Shown in pieces: positions 44,698 to 53,276 of a stretch of 64,000 nt of DNA. The DNA is from Scytonema hofmannii PCC 7110. GTDB lineage: Bacteria > Cyanobacteriota > Cyanobacteriia > Cyanobacteriales > Nostocaceae. The notes under the pieces were generated by a model. The model worked only from the letters and a program-made list of their open reading frames with translations. It did no database searches and was not told the DNA's origin. How positions within the stretch are numbered: position 1 is the first letter of the stretch; each line of letters begins with the position of its first letter. A program made the translations under genes and the position numbers. The DNA is taken from assembly GCF_000346485.2 (NCBI RefSeq), contig NZ_KQ976354.1, forward strand, positions 794,892 through 858,891, written 5' to 3'.

Positions 44698-45138
44698 ATG
44701 AATCCAACTTTATTTCATCTTGCTTTTCCTGTCACAGATATTACCCAAGCAAAAACTTATTATGTAGATGGTTTGGGCTGTCTCCCCGGTCGGGAGAATC
44801 GCCATGCTCTCATTCTCAAGCTCTACGAGCATCAACTAGTAGCTCATGTTACTAAAGAAACACTCGTCCACCAACACAGTATATACCCCAGACATTTTGG
44901 CATAATTTTTACCGCAGTGGAAGATTGGGAAGATTTACTGCTAAGAGCGCAACAACAACAGCTACTTTTTCGCGAAGAACCCAAACACCGCTTTGTTGGT
45001 TCTCCTTTAGAACATCGCACTTTCTTTTTAGAAGACCCTTTTTATAACTTGATGGAATTTAAGTATTACCGTTATTCTGAAGCGATTTTTGGGGATGCTG
45101 AATATACACAAATTGGCGATCGCGTTGAACTGGAGTAG
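44698..45138 (+). CDS. VOC family (glyoxalase-like) protein
   Basis: A protein of 146 residues from the ATG at 44698 (MNPTLFHLAFPV); an upstream start at 44686 would add four residues. It is a single-module vicinal oxygen chelate protein with typical FHLAFPVTDI, FYVDGLGC-like YYVDGLGCLPG and the closing EDPFYNLMEFKYY, where His and Glu would be metal ligands. The metal and reaction are unknown. Its last 80 bp overlap in antisense the 3' end of the lipase gene, with a HIP1 site inside the overlap. Confidence 0.8.
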   Translation: MNPTLFHLAFPVTDITQAKTYYVDGLGCLPGRENRHALILKLYEHQLVAHVTKETLVHQHSIYPRHFGIIFTAVEDWEDLLLRAQQQQLLFREEPKHRFVGSPLEHRTFFLEDPFYNLMEFKYYRYSEAIFGDAEYTQIGDRVELE

Positions 45139-45727
45139 CCAAGGCGTCTGCGACTGATGCTAAGCTTCTGATATCTGTCAGCATCCAAGCATGAGTTAAA
45201 ACTGGGACAATTACATTTCGTCCCACGGGAAGACGCGAACTATTGGCAGGGACAATCATCAAATCGTATGGCGTCCATATAGATGTAAAATCTAGCTGTT
45301 TCAACATTGCAACATCCCGGTTTAAGTCCTGTAGAAAAGCACTGTCAGGACGCATTTGGATACAACCCAAGCCTTGGGTGCAAAAGGCTACCCACGTACC
45401 GTGATGTGGAGAGGAGATAGTGATGAACCGTTTTACGCGATTTATGCCACCCAGTTTCTGAATGTAATAACGACTGACGATACCCCCCATACTGAAGCCC
45501 ACTAAATCTATAGGTTGTTCTGGGTCAAAAGTGGTGTCAATATAGTGAGCGACTTGCTTTGCCAAATCATCAAGACCAATTCGACCACTATTTGGTACCA
45601 AGTCTAGGTCGTACAACGTAAAACCCCTCTGTTTGAGGTAGGGAATCATTCTATCGAAAACTCGACCAGTATCAAAAATGCCATGTACCAGTACTACGGG
45701 GTTTTTCTGTTCTTCTATACTAGTCAT
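45059..45727 (-). CDS. Lipase-like alpha/beta hydrolase
   Basis: A 222-residue alpha/beta hydrolase. The oxyanion region VLVHGIFDTG lies near residue 12, the nucleophile Ser is in LVGFSMGGIVS (about residue 79), ISSPHHGT follows near 105, and the catalytic His is probably in LTHAWMLTD (about residue 180). The family is triacylglycerol lipase/PGAP1-like. The last 27 residues overlap the opposite VOC gene and look poorly conserved, so the C-terminus may be extended. Substrate unknown; intracellular since no signal is seen. Confidence 0.8.
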   Translation of the reverse strand: MTSIEEQKNPVVLVHGIFDTGRVFDRMIPYLKQRGFTLYDLDLVPNSGRIGLDDLAKQVAHYIDTTFDPEQPIDLVGFSMGGIVSRYYIQKLGGINRVKRFITISSPHHGTWVAFCTQGLGCIQMRPDSAFLQDLNRDVAMLKQLDFTSIWTPYDLMIVPANSSRLPVGRNVIVPVLTHAWMLTDIRSLASVADALATPVQRDRQFVYIQHPQKSLQNNGNT

Positions 45728-46150
45728 TTAATATTCCTAATTTTTCTAATTTAATCAAGAATGATTGCTACTTGACATATACAATATGACAGTCCCCCTA
45801 GTGGTTTGACAGTGACCAGTGACCAGTGACCAGTGACCAGTGACCAGTGACCAGTGACTATTAAGTTTTGTTAAGCAGTCTCTCAAAATCTTGCCTCTAG
45901 TTACAATAAAATTTAATAATTAAGTCTGACTGTATACAGGTTACGAGTGCCTGAAAGCAAGAGCTCATAAGCATTAACCCCGTACTGTTACAACAACCTT
46001 ATTGAGAAGTGAGCCTACGGAGGCTGTTACTCAGATTGGTTATACAGGCGACTGGCTTAATGATGTATGTCTTGATAAAACGTAACAATATTCCGTGATT
46101 TTTTAAGGATTGCGGTCAGAGACCAGGTATAAAAAGCAGGAGAAATTGTA
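45728..46150. other. Intergenic region with CAGTGAC repeats
   Basis: About 420 bp. Six copies of AGTGACC occur at 45808-45858, the complement of the repeat at 1-83. The rest is unique. The promoter for the 46151 gene must lie in the right part; the ATG is preceded by GCAGGAGAAATTGTA with a clear GGAG. Confidence 0.6.
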
Positions 46151-46762
46151 ATGTTCGGTTTTATCAAAAATTTAATTGCCGGAATTTTGAATTTTTTCAT
46201 CGGGCTGTTTGGCGGTAAAAAAAACGGCTACTATCTGGAGTTAGATGAAGCTGCTGAGGTAGCACAAGATGCAGCTAAAAAAGCAGTATCAAAGACTCAG
46301 GAAGTAGCACAAGATGCAGCTAAAAAAGCAGCATCAAAGACTCAGGAAGTAGCGCAATCAGTTGTATCAAAGACTCAGGAAGTAGCACAATCAGTTGTAT
46401 CCAGCACAGAGAAAGAGGTAGAAACCGCAGCAGCGAAAGAAAAGAATGCTGCTAAACCTGTCGCTGCACAAGAAGAAGCGACACAGAATGGAGCAAAGAT
46501 TGCTACAAAAGCTACTAAGGCAAAATCCGCTAAGGCAAAATCCGCTAAGGTAGAGTTAGTACAAACTTCCAATGGTGTAAGACCAGAACCCGTTCAACCA
46601 GCAAAAGCTGAAGCAGCAAAAAAAGTCATCAAAGAGCAACCAGCTGAAACAACTTTTGCACCAAAATATCTTGTACCTAACAATAGCAATGGTCGTAGGC
46701 GTCCTGGTGCGAACATGAATCCTTTCTTAGATATGGCACGTCAGGTGAAACCTGCTAAGTAA
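46151..46762 (+). CDS. Ala/Lys-rich repeat protein with hydrophobic N-terminus
   Basis: A 203-residue protein. Residues 1-22 (MFGFIKNLIAGILNFF and so on) form an amphipathic or membrane-inserting helix, followed by GGKKNGYYLELDEAAE. Residues 37-80 repeat AQDAAKKAxSKTQEV four times in an 11- to 14-residue rhythm, resembling LEA-like or apolipoprotein-like helices. A basic Ala/Lys tail with AKSAKAKSAK follows, and the end (NNSNGRRRPGANMNPFLDMARQVKPAK) is distinct. A GGAG ribosome binding site and a strong terminator bracket it. Proteins of this build occur in filamentous cyanobacteria; function unknown, a membrane or envelope association is inferred. Confidence 0.75.
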   Translation: MFGFIKNLIAGILNFFIGLFGGKKNGYYLELDEAAEVAQDAAKKAVSKTQEVAQDAAKKAASKTQEVAQSVVSKTQEVAQSVVSSTEKEVETAAAKEKNAAKPVAAQEEATQNGAKIATKATKAKSAKAKSAKVELVQTSNGVRPEPVQPAKAEAAKKVIKEQPAETTFAPKYLVPNNSNGRRRPGANMNPFLDMARQVKPAK

Positions 46763-46783
46763 TTAAGTTGGAGAAAACTTATT

Positions 46784-46820
46784 AAAACCCAGTTTCCCCG
46801 ATCGAGAAACTGGGTTTTTT
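46784..46820 (+). terminator. Rho-independent terminator
   Basis: The stem AAAACCCAGTTTC / GAAACTGGGTTTT with a CCCGATCGA-type loop is followed by a run of six T. It sits 22 bp after the stop of the Ala/Lys-rich protein gene. Confidence 0.9.
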
Positions 46821-46868
46821 CCTTGAAAATGACAAATAACCCATGAACTTTAGTTGTGACGACTTACT

Positions 46869-47978
46869 TTATAAATGACTTCTAACATTCTGCAAAAAAA
46901 CCAGACTACTATATAAGTGAAAAGCGGAGTCCCAATCAGTTGGTTCTCTGCGAAATAAATGAATATGAGATTGAATTTGATGTAGTAGCTCTGTTCGATC
47001 TAATGCTGTCTGTGCAAAATGTGTAAACTCCGACCAAACTTCAACTTGTAGAAGCTTTTGGTCAATCCAACTCAACAAACTATTCCAATTCATTCTGATT
47101 GTACTGTGGCTGGTGCGATAAGCCGGGTACGGCTTGCGCTTCGCGACGGCAATTTCTATTCCTTGTTGGAAGTCATAGCCGTTGTCATGAAGTCGTAGAA
47201 TAGAGCTTCTCCCAGGAAGATGTAAATCGTAAAATTGAAAATAATCTTGAGTTTGAGTTTTGCGTTCCAATTTACCACGCACATTTCTGTCTACAACTTG
47301 TTCAAAAATGGGCAGAAGCCCCTGTACGCGTCCTCGGACTTCTGACCATTCAAAGTTAAGAGAACCAAGTTGATTTGAATCATTTTTGCAAACGACAGTT
47401 ACACCTGAAGTAGATTGTTGGAAGTAACTGACTTGAAAAACTTTAATCTTTTGAATTTCAGAGAGTGTTGTCCAAAAACAGGGAATATTGGCATTGCGTA
47501 GCTGTTCGCCATAATATTTTAGCTCTCCTACTGCTCCTGTTCGGTATACCCGCCAACCGCGACTTGGTAGCATCAATCTTGCATTGTAAGCGTCAAGCTG
47601 CATAATCTGAGCAAATTTTTGTGCTGCTTGAGTTTTCAATTCATTGCCAATCGGTTCTAAGACTAAAACGCCTAGTTCTGTATTGCTAGCGTCAGATGTT
47701 GCTCTTGCTTTCGCTTGCTGTCGCTCCTCTTTTTCAATGTCTTCCAAGCGTTGTAAACCTTGACGTGCTTGTGTTAGTAACTTAGAGTTCGTTGTATCCC
47801 GCAGCAGTCGGCGATAGACTTTTTCTGCCTCTGTTTGCTTTCCAGTGGATTCATACAGCCTTCCCAAATAAAACTGCACCCAAGGATTATCTGGTGATTC
47901 TTTCAGTAACTGTTTAAGTAATTTAGCAGCAGTAGGATAATCTTTACGCTCTAAAGCGGAAGCAATTTGCTCAAGCAT
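46869..47978 (-). CDS. TPR-containing protein of unknown function
   Basis: A 369-residue soluble protein. Residues 1-75 contain two tetratricopeptide repeats (AAKLLKQLLKESPDNPWVQF, then YLGRLYESTGKQTEAEKVYR), and the remainder is a domain I do not recognise (GVLVLEPIGNELKTQAAQKF, later FQFYDLHLPGRSSILRLHDNGYDF). The start ATG abuts a GGATTTT repeat with no ribosome binding site visible. Similar TPR proteins are conserved in cyanobacteria, but no function is known to me. It is upstream of, and convergent with, the Ala/Lys-rich gene. Confidence 0.75.
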   Translation of the reverse strand: MLEQIASALERKDYPTAAKLLKQLLKESPDNPWVQFYLGRLYESTGKQTEAEKVYRRLLRDTTNSKLLTQARQGLQRLEDIEKEERQQAKARATSDASNTELGVLVLEPIGNELKTQAAQKFAQIMQLDAYNARLMLPSRGWRVYRTGAVGELKYYGEQLRNANIPCFWTTLSEIQKIKVFQVSYFQQSTSGVTVVCKNDSNQLGSLNFEWSEVRGRVQGLLPIFEQVVDRNVRGKLERKTQTQDYFQFYDLHLPGRSSILRLHDNGYDFQQGIEIAVAKRKPYPAYRTSHSTIRMNWNSLLSWIDQKLLQVEVWSEFTHFAQTALDRTELLHQIQSHIHLFRREPTDWDSAFHLYSSLVFLQNVRSHL

Positions 47979-48145
47979 GGATTTTAGATTTTAGATTTTG
48001 GATTTTGGATTTTGGATTTTGGATTTTGGATTTTGCGGAAAGTTGAGTTAATCGCTTGCAGTGAGTCCGGTACCAATACTACTTGGATAAGGCAGTAGGG
48101 TGGGCATTGCCCACCATTCAATATTGGTGGGCAATGCCCACCAAT
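47979..48145. repeat. GGATTTT array and GTGGGCATTGCCCAC palindromes
   Basis: GGATTTT heptamers at 47979-48034 touch the start codon of the TPR gene. Two inverted palindromes GGTGGGCATTGCCCACC and GGTGGGCAATGCCCACC at about 48099-48142 can pair with each other around TTCAATAT. Confidence 0.9.
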
Positions 48146-48173
48146 ATTGATGGTAAGTTTTAGCGCGAAATTA

Positions 48174-48914
48174 TTATTTATAGTTCCCAAATTTCTCAGA
48201 TTCTAACTCAGCTACGACAATAGATAAGGCAACAATTGGAGCTGTGACTGCTCTAAGAATGCGACGCCCAAGCGAAACAGTTTGAAATCCGGCGTCAGTA
48301 GCGCACTCTACTTCTTTTTGCGTCCATCCTCCCTCCGGTCCCACTGCAATGACAATTGTTCTTTGTCCGTTATCATTTGTGATTTGTCCTATATCTTGCA
48401 AGCAATCTCGCAAATGAGGAGAGTTACCACGAGCAACACAGATGTATTGCTGATCGTTTGCAGATGACAAAGCTGTGCTGAAGGAGACAGGTTCCAAGAT
48501 AGTCGGGACAAAAGAACGTTCTGATTGTTCTGCCGCTTCTTGTGCAATTCGTTGCCATCTTTCAAGTTTCTGCGGGCTTGGTTTAAGTAGAGTTCGTTCG
48601 CTCATCACTGGCGCAATGATAGCAACCCCTAACTCAGTACAACAACGTACCACATCATCAAATGTATTACCTTTGGGCAAAGCGAGTATCAGTGTTATGG
48701 TTGCTCTTAATTCGGTTTGTACTACCATTGGTTCTAAAACCTGCGCGTTGTCCCCTTCTAACTGCGCCAGCCACCATTGTCCCATTCCATCCATTGCAAT
48801 AAAGCGATCGCCTGTACGCAAGCGTAAAACCCGCCCCAGATAATGCTGTTGTTGGGGTGTGAGCAAAATTTGCCCTTGTTGGAGTTGGGATGGTGCGATC
48901 GCAATTCTTTGCAT
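48174..48914 (-). CDS. rsmE: 16S rRNA (uracil1498-N3)-methyltransferase
   Basis: A 246-residue SPOUT methyltransferase that modifies U1498 of 16S rRNA with SAM. Diagnostic blocks are the N-terminal PUA-like part (HYLGRVLRLRTGDRF), the central LALPKGNTFDDVVRCCTELG, and the knotted SAM site VAVGPEGGWTQKEVE followed by LGRRILRAVTA. Complete length. The ATG at 48914 is directly preceded by CTAACAA repeats on its strand, so no ribosome binding site is visible. It lies about 200 bp upstream of the TPR gene on the same strand. Confidence 0.95.
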   Translation of the reverse strand: MQRIAIAPSQLQQGQILLTPQQQHYLGRVLRLRTGDRFIAMDGMGQWWLAQLEGDNAQVLEPMVVQTELRATITLILALPKGNTFDDVVRCCTELGVAIIAPVMSERTLLKPSPQKLERWQRIAQEAAEQSERSFVPTILEPVSFSTALSSANDQQYICVARGNSPHLRDCLQDIGQITNDNGQRTIVIAVGPEGGWTQKEVECATDAGFQTVSLGRRILRAVTAPIVALSIVVAELESEKFGNYK

Positions 48915-48916
48915 TT

Positions 48917-49016
48917 GTTAGTTGTTAGTGGTTAGTTGTTAGTGGTTAGTTGTTAGTGGTCACTGGTCACTGATTACTGGTCACTGGTCACTGGTCACTG
49001 ATTACTGATTACTGGT
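48917..49016. repeat. GTTAGTG and GTCACTG heptamer arrays
   Basis: About six GTTAGTG/GTTAGTT units are followed by interleaved GTCACTG and GATTACT units. The array fills the divergent spacer between rsmE and the M14-like gene, where the promoters of both would be expected. Confidence 0.95.
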
Positions 49017-49047
49017 TTAATTTAATTGGTCACCCCTAAGTACTGTC

Positions 49048-50205
49048 ATGCTTCCAAACATTGAAACAATTCCGCAGCGCCATATGGCTTCAGGTGATGT
49101 GCTCTCCTTTCAAGTCTATAAATTTATTGGTGCTCATCCCGGCAAAAAAGTTTATATTCAATCTAATTTACATGGTGCGGAAATTGTTGGCAATGCCGTT
49201 ATTCACCAGCTTATTGAATTTTTGCTATCCATAAACAACACCGATCTAACTGGACAAATTTGGCTGGTTCCTGTTTGTAATTCTATGAGCACAAATCAGC
49301 GATCGCACTTTTTTTCTTCAGGTCGTTACTGTATTTCTGAAGCTAAAGATTGGAACCGTATCTTTTGGGATTATGAGAAGTTTACTAACAATTTAAGGGA
49401 ATTTGCCCAATCTCAAATTCATCTTAATCCAGAAGTAGTGAGGAAAAATTATCTAAATGCTATTGAGCAGAAATTTACGGGTCTTTTAGAAAAAATCAAC
49501 TCTTCTAGTAGCGTCCCTTATACAGAAAAATTTCGTTACAAATTGCAATCTCTGAGTATAGATGCTGATTTTCTAATTGACTTACACAGCCACACAACTC
49601 AAGGATTAAACTATGTGTATTACTTCCGCGATCGAGAAGAAAGTGCAAAATCTTTTTTACTTCCACTAGGAATTTTACTAGATGAATATGATGGAAATGC
49701 TTTTGATGAAGCGTTTATCAAACCTTGGTTAGCCCTGGAAAAATCTTTCAAAGAACTTGGAAGGGAAATCAGATTTGATGTGGAAGCTTGGACACTAGAA
49801 CTTGGAACGGGAATGCAGATGAATCCTGATTCAGTCGAGAAAGGAGTTAGGGGCATAAAAAATTATTTAGTACAGAAAGGAGTGTTGCAAACTTCTGATC
49901 TTCCTGTAAAAGGAGCTTTATTACAAAGCGCATCCCATGAGATGAGTTTTAGCAGAAGAAGCCAAGCCAAAAAATATCATGCTCCAACAGGTGGAATGAT
50001 TCAATCAAAAGTTGACTTGGGGAGTTCAGTAAAGGCCGGAGATAGGGTGTATCAAATTTTGCAATTTAATAAAGAAGGCAAATTACCTACTGTCATTGAT
50101 GTCTTTGCCGAACAAGACGGGCTGATTTACGATTCTTCAACCAATCACGCCGTTAATGAAGGTGAGTTTGTACTGGGTCTGATTTCAGTGACCAGCGATC
50201 AGTGA
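49048..50205 (+). CDS. Succinylglutamate desuccinylase/aspartoacylase family protein
   Basis: A 385-residue zinc-dependent hydrolase of the AstE/AspA group within the M14 carboxypeptidase clan. Zinc ligands are the His and Glu of SNLHGAEIVGN (about residues 43-46) and the His in LIDLHSHTTQ (about residue 176); the likely general base Glu is in WTLELGTGM. The C-terminal 90 residues form a lipoyl-like beta domain (KAGDRVYQILQF). The exact amide substrate is unknown. The last residues SVTSDQ and TGA lie in the GTGACCA repeat; the bestrophin gene ends in the same way. Confidence 0.8.
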   Translation: MLPNIETIPQRHMASGDVLSFQVYKFIGAHPGKKVYIQSNLHGAEIVGNAVIHQLIEFLLSINNTDLTGQIWLVPVCNSMSTNQRSHFFSSGRYCISEAKDWNRIFWDYEKFTNNLREFAQSQIHLNPEVVRKNYLNAIEQKFTGLLEKINSSSSVPYTEKFRYKLQSLSIDADFLIDLHSHTTQGLNYVYYFRDREESAKSFLLPLGILLDEYDGNAFDEAFIKPWLALEKSFKELGREIRFDVEAWTLELGTGMQMNPDSVEKGVRGIKNYLVQKGVLQTSDLPVKGALLQSASHEMSFSRRSQAKKYHAPTGGMIQSKVDLGSSVKAGDRVYQILQFNKEGKLPTVIDVFAEQDGLIYDSSTNHAVNEGEFVLGLISVTSDQ

Positions 50206-50292
50206 CCAGTGACCAGCGATCAGTGACCAGTAACCAGTGACCAGTGACCAGTAACCAGTGACCAATGACAAATGACAAATGACAAATGACAA
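50186..50292. repeat. CAGTGACC repeat array
   Basis: About twelve degenerate units of AGTGACC, AGCGATC, AGTAACC and AATGACA. The array starts inside the last codons of the M14-like gene. Confidence 0.95.
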
Positions 50293-50424
50293 CTAAGGAT
50301 TGTTAAACTTTAAGCAAAGGCGCAAAGGCAATTAAGAGAGTTGCCAGGGTGATTTTATGTTCTTTCTGCATTTGCAACAAAACTTAGGAATTCTTAATGT
50401 ACAAGATGAGGGTGGAGCCAAAGA

Positions 50425-51381
50425 GTGAATAGTAGTGATAATAACATCTTCTCTAATCCAGGAGAAATGATGATTCCACAGGCTCCTCCTGGATTTAAGT
50501 CGGGTTTTATTGGCATTATTGGTCGCCCTAATGTCGGTAAATCTACGCTGATGAATCACTTAGTAGGACAAAAAATTGCCATTACATCACCAGTCGCACA
50601 GACAACACGCAATCGGTTGCGAGGCATTTTAACGACACCAGAAGCACAGTTAATCTTTGTGGATACACCAGGAATTCATAAACCTCATCATCAATTGGGA
50701 GAGGTGTTGGTGCAAAATGCCAAAATAGCAATTGAATCGGTGGATATTGTACTGTTTGTCGTGGATGGCTCTTCAGTCTGTGGAACAGGCGATCTGTATA
50801 TTTCCGAGCTACTCAATCGCATTCAAACACCAGTGATATTGGGTTTGAACAAAATTGATCGACAACCAGAAGAGTTTCAACAAATAGATGGGAGTTACGC
50901 TCAATTAGCTAAGTCGCTTCAATGGCAAACGGTAAAATTCTCAGCTAAGACAGGTACGGGATTGTCGGAACTGCAAGGGTTACTAATTGAACAATTAGAG
51001 CCAGGACCGATGTACTATCCACCTGACCTAGTAACTGACCAACCAGAACGCTTTATCATGGGGGAGTTAATACGAGAACAAATTTTACTGTTAACTCGTG
51101 AAGAAGTTCCTCATTCAGTAGCGATCGCAATAGATATGGTAGAGGAAACTCCGACTATTACCCGCGTATTTGCTACCATACACGTAGAACGCGATTCCCA
51201 AAAAGGCATTCTCATTGGTAAAGGTGGAGCCATGTTAAAAGCAATTGGTAGTGCTGCTCGCGAGCAAATCCAAAAGTTAATTGCTGGTAAAGTTTACCTA
51301 GAGCTATTTGTCAAAGTGCAACCAAAATGGCGTCATTCTCGGGTGCGATTGGCAGACTTGGGGTATCGCGTAGAGGAGTAA
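50425..51381 (+). CDS. era: GTPase Era
   Basis: A 318-residue GTPase that helps 30S ribosome maturation. G-motifs: GRPNVGKST (G1), DTPGIHKP (G3), LNKID (G4) and SAKTGTG (G5). The C-terminal KH domain has GILIGKGGAMLKAIG near residue 262 and ends in RVEE. The start is the GTG at 50425 with GGAG upstream; a second in-frame ATG pair about 13 codons later is also possible, and the N-terminal 30 residues before the G domain are not part of the conserved core. Confidence 0.95.
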   Translation: MNSSDNNIFSNPGEMMIPQAPPGFKSGFIGIIGRPNVGKSTLMNHLVGQKIAITSPVAQTTRNRLRGILTTPEAQLIFVDTPGIHKPHHQLGEVLVQNAKIAIESVDIVLFVVDGSSVCGTGDLYISELLNRIQTPVILGLNKIDRQPEEFQQIDGSYAQLAKSLQWQTVKFSAKTGTGLSELQGLLIEQLEPGPMYYPPDLVTDQPERFIMGELIREQILLLTREEVPHSVAIAIDMVEETPTITRVFATIHVERDSQKGILIGKGGAMLKAIGSAAREQIQKLIAGKVYLELFVKVQPKWRHSRVRLADLGYRVEE

Positions 51382-51385
51382 AAGT

Positions 51386-51472
51386 GGCTAATGATTAATG
51401 GCTAATAGCTAATGGTAAGAAAGCAATTAGCTATTAACAATTAGCACCTAACAACTAACAACTAACAACTAA
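51386..51472. repeat. TTAATGGCTAA and CTAACAA repeats
   Basis: TAATGGCTAATAGC units followed by four CTAACAA units that run directly into the start codon ATG of the NarL-type regulator, leaving no ribosome binding site. Confidence 0.95.
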
Positions 51473-51474
51473 CA

Positions 51475-52152
51475 ATGTCTTTAGAAAGTACCTTTCTCCT
51501 AAATTTGCCAGCCGATGCTTCTCCGGTACGAGTTCTCATTGTGGAAGATGACCCAATGATGCAACTCGGACTCGAACAATCACTCATGGCTCATCCCCAA
51601 TTAGAAATTGTCGGACAGGCGGAAGATGGTTATTTGGGCGTGCAAGCAGCACTCAAACTCAAACCAGATTTGGTAGTTATGGACATTGGTTTGCCACGTT
51701 TAGATGGAATTGCAGCAACACAGCAAATAAAAGCAGCACTTCCAGAAACTCATGTCGTGATGCTAACGTCTCACAAAACAGACACAGAAATTGTTGCTGC
51801 TTTATCCAGTGGTGCAGATGCATATTGTATCAAAGGAGCAAGTGTGGAACGGTTGTTAAGTGCGATCGCAGCTGCTGTTGAAGGAGCAACTTACCTCGAT
51901 CCCCAAATTGCTAGACGAGTTATTGAAAATCTTAAACCACCTACTGCTAGTGGAAATACAGCCAATCTATCTCAGCGCGAGTTAGAAGTGTTGACGCTGA
52001 TGGTAGAAGGATATAGCAATCCAGAGATTGCTGAAAAACTTTATCTCAGTCCCAACACTATCAAAACTCACGTTCGCGGAATTATGAATAAACTTTCTGT
52101 TGATGACCGCGTACAAGCAGCCGTTGTGGCTTTGCGTTCTGGGCTTGTTTGA
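51475..52152 (+). CDS. NarL-family response regulator
   Basis: A 225-residue regulator with an N-terminal receiver (phospho-acceptor Asp70 in VVMDIGLPRLDG; Thr in MLTSHKTD; Lys in AYCIKGAS) and a C-terminal LuxR-type helix-turn-helix (SQRELEVLTLMVEGYSNPEI, then SPNTIKTHVRGIMNKL). A 19-residue N-terminal extension precedes the receiver. No kinase gene is adjacent. The start lies against a CTAACAA repeat. Regulon unknown. Confidence 0.9.
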   Translation: MSLESTFLLNLPADASPVRVLIVEDDPMMQLGLEQSLMAHPQLEIVGQAEDGYLGVQAALKLKPDLVVMDIGLPRLDGIAATQQIKAALPETHVVMLTSHKTDTEIVAALSSGADAYCIKGASVERLLSAIAAAVEGATYLDPQIARRVIENLKPPTASGNTANLSQRELEVLTLMVEGYSNPEIAEKLYLSPNTIKTHVRGIMNKLSVDDRVQAAVVALRSGLV

Positions 52153-52232
52153 TTTCCGGGGAACTTCTCAATTTCTCGAAAAATCAAGCCAAGCCTCTTA
52201 TTCTAGTACGCTCTTCTATTGACACACTACTG

Positions 52233-52541
52233 ATGGTCTTTACAGTGGAAATACTTGTTTACTGTAAATATTTCAACTTCAAAAATCCATTAGAGACACC
52301 CAAGATTGAGACATTTACTGTGAATTTACCTCAAATTCCACAAGTCGGTCACACAATCGTGGTGGAGAGAATGTCACCAAACAAACAATTTGTCATTATT
52401 TTTGAGTACGTAGTTACAGCAGTACAGTTAAATGCGTCAAAGGTATCTACCAATTCTCCCGATGCTAGAGTCAATGCATTTTTGAACCATTGCTGGGAGG
52501 GAACATCAAGTTTTAAAGTCACGAATTTTTTAGAACAGTGA
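52233..52541 (+). CDS. Hypothetical protein
   Basis: A frame of 102 residues from the ATG at 52233 (MVFTVEILVYCKYF); an upstream TTG start would overlap the regulator gene. It looks like a small beta-rich protein (IETFTVNLPQIPQVGHTIVVE, then KQFVIIFEYVVTAVQL). It ends VTNFLEQ, and the TGA lies in a CAGTGACC repeat. No family recognised. It follows the regulator by 80 bp and could be in the same transcript. Confidence 0.55.
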   Translation: MVFTVEILVYCKYFNFKNPLETPKIETFTVNLPQIPQVGHTIVVERMSPNKQFVIIFEYVVTAVQLNASKVSTNSPDARVNAFLNHCWEGTSSFKVTNFLEQ

Positions 52542-52567
52542 CCAGTAATCAGTGACCAGTGACCAAT
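52536..52567. repeat. CAGTGACC repeat
   Basis: Four units (AGTGACC, AGTAATC, AGTGACC, AGTGACC) starting at the stop codon of the 52233 gene and reaching to 2 bp before the end of livF. Confidence 0.9.
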
Positions 52568-52568
52568 G

Positions 52569-53270
52569 TTAAAAAAATAACTCTTTTAGTTTTTGTTGAT
52601 TTTCCTGAAGTTCTTTGGGGCTTCCTTCAAACGAAACTTTCCCCAGTTTTAATGAATAAACGCGATCGCAAATTTCTAATACTTCCCGAACTCGTTGTTC
52701 TACAACTAAAATAGTGGTGCCAAAGATCTGGTTGATTTCGACGATCTTCTCGAATAACATACTTAATACTGTCGGCGCTAATCCCAACGACGGCTCATCC
52801 AACATTAAAAATTGTGGATTGGGGATAAGCGCACGAGCTATTGCTAACATCTGCTGCTGTCCACCACTAAGTTTACCTGCTTTGTGGTATGTTCTTTCTC
52901 TTAATGCTGGAAAAATATCTAAAACAGTCTCAGTTCGTTGTTTGAATCTCACAGGGGATAAATGGTGTCCGCCGATCCTCAAATTTTCTAAAACAGTAAG
53001 TTCATTAAACACTCGGCTTCCTTGTGGCGCAAATGCAAGTCTACAAGTTGTCATTTGAGCTGGGTGTAAACCATTGAGTCGTTTGTTGTTGAAAACAACT
53101 TCTCCATTCCAAATAGGAGTTAAACCATAGATAGCTTTTAGTGTTGTAGACTTACCAGATCCGTTTGGTCCAATAATAGCAACAATTTCACCCAATTCTA
53201 CGCTAATGGATACACCAAAAAGAATTTGCTTTTTGCCATAACCTGTTTCTAAGGACTTGAGAGTTAACAT
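52569..53270 (-). CDS. livF: Branched-chain/natural amino acid ABC transporter ATPase (LivF)
   Basis: A 233-residue ABC ATPase of the LivF type. Walker A GPNGSGKST near residue 35, signature LSGGQQQMLAI near residue 134, Walker B FLMLDEPSLGLAP near 154, and the H-loop replaced by VVEQRVRE as is usual in LivF. It is the last gene of a five-gene operon (substrate-binding protein, LivH, LivM, LivG, LivF) on the minus strand with close or overlapping spacing. It pairs with LivG to power amino acid uptake. Confidence 0.9.
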   Translation of the reverse strand: MLTLKSLETGYGKKQILFGVSISVELGEIVAIIGPNGSGKSTTLKAIYGLTPIWNGEVVFNNKRLNGLHPAQMTTCRLAFAPQGSRVFNELTVLENLRIGGHHLSPVRFKQRTETVLDIFPALRERTYHKAGKLSGGQQQMLAIARALIPNPQFLMLDEPSLGLAPTVLSMLFEKIVEINQIFGTTILVVEQRVREVLEICDRVYSLKLGKVSFEGSPKELQENQQKLKELFF

Positions 53271-53276
53271 AAATTT

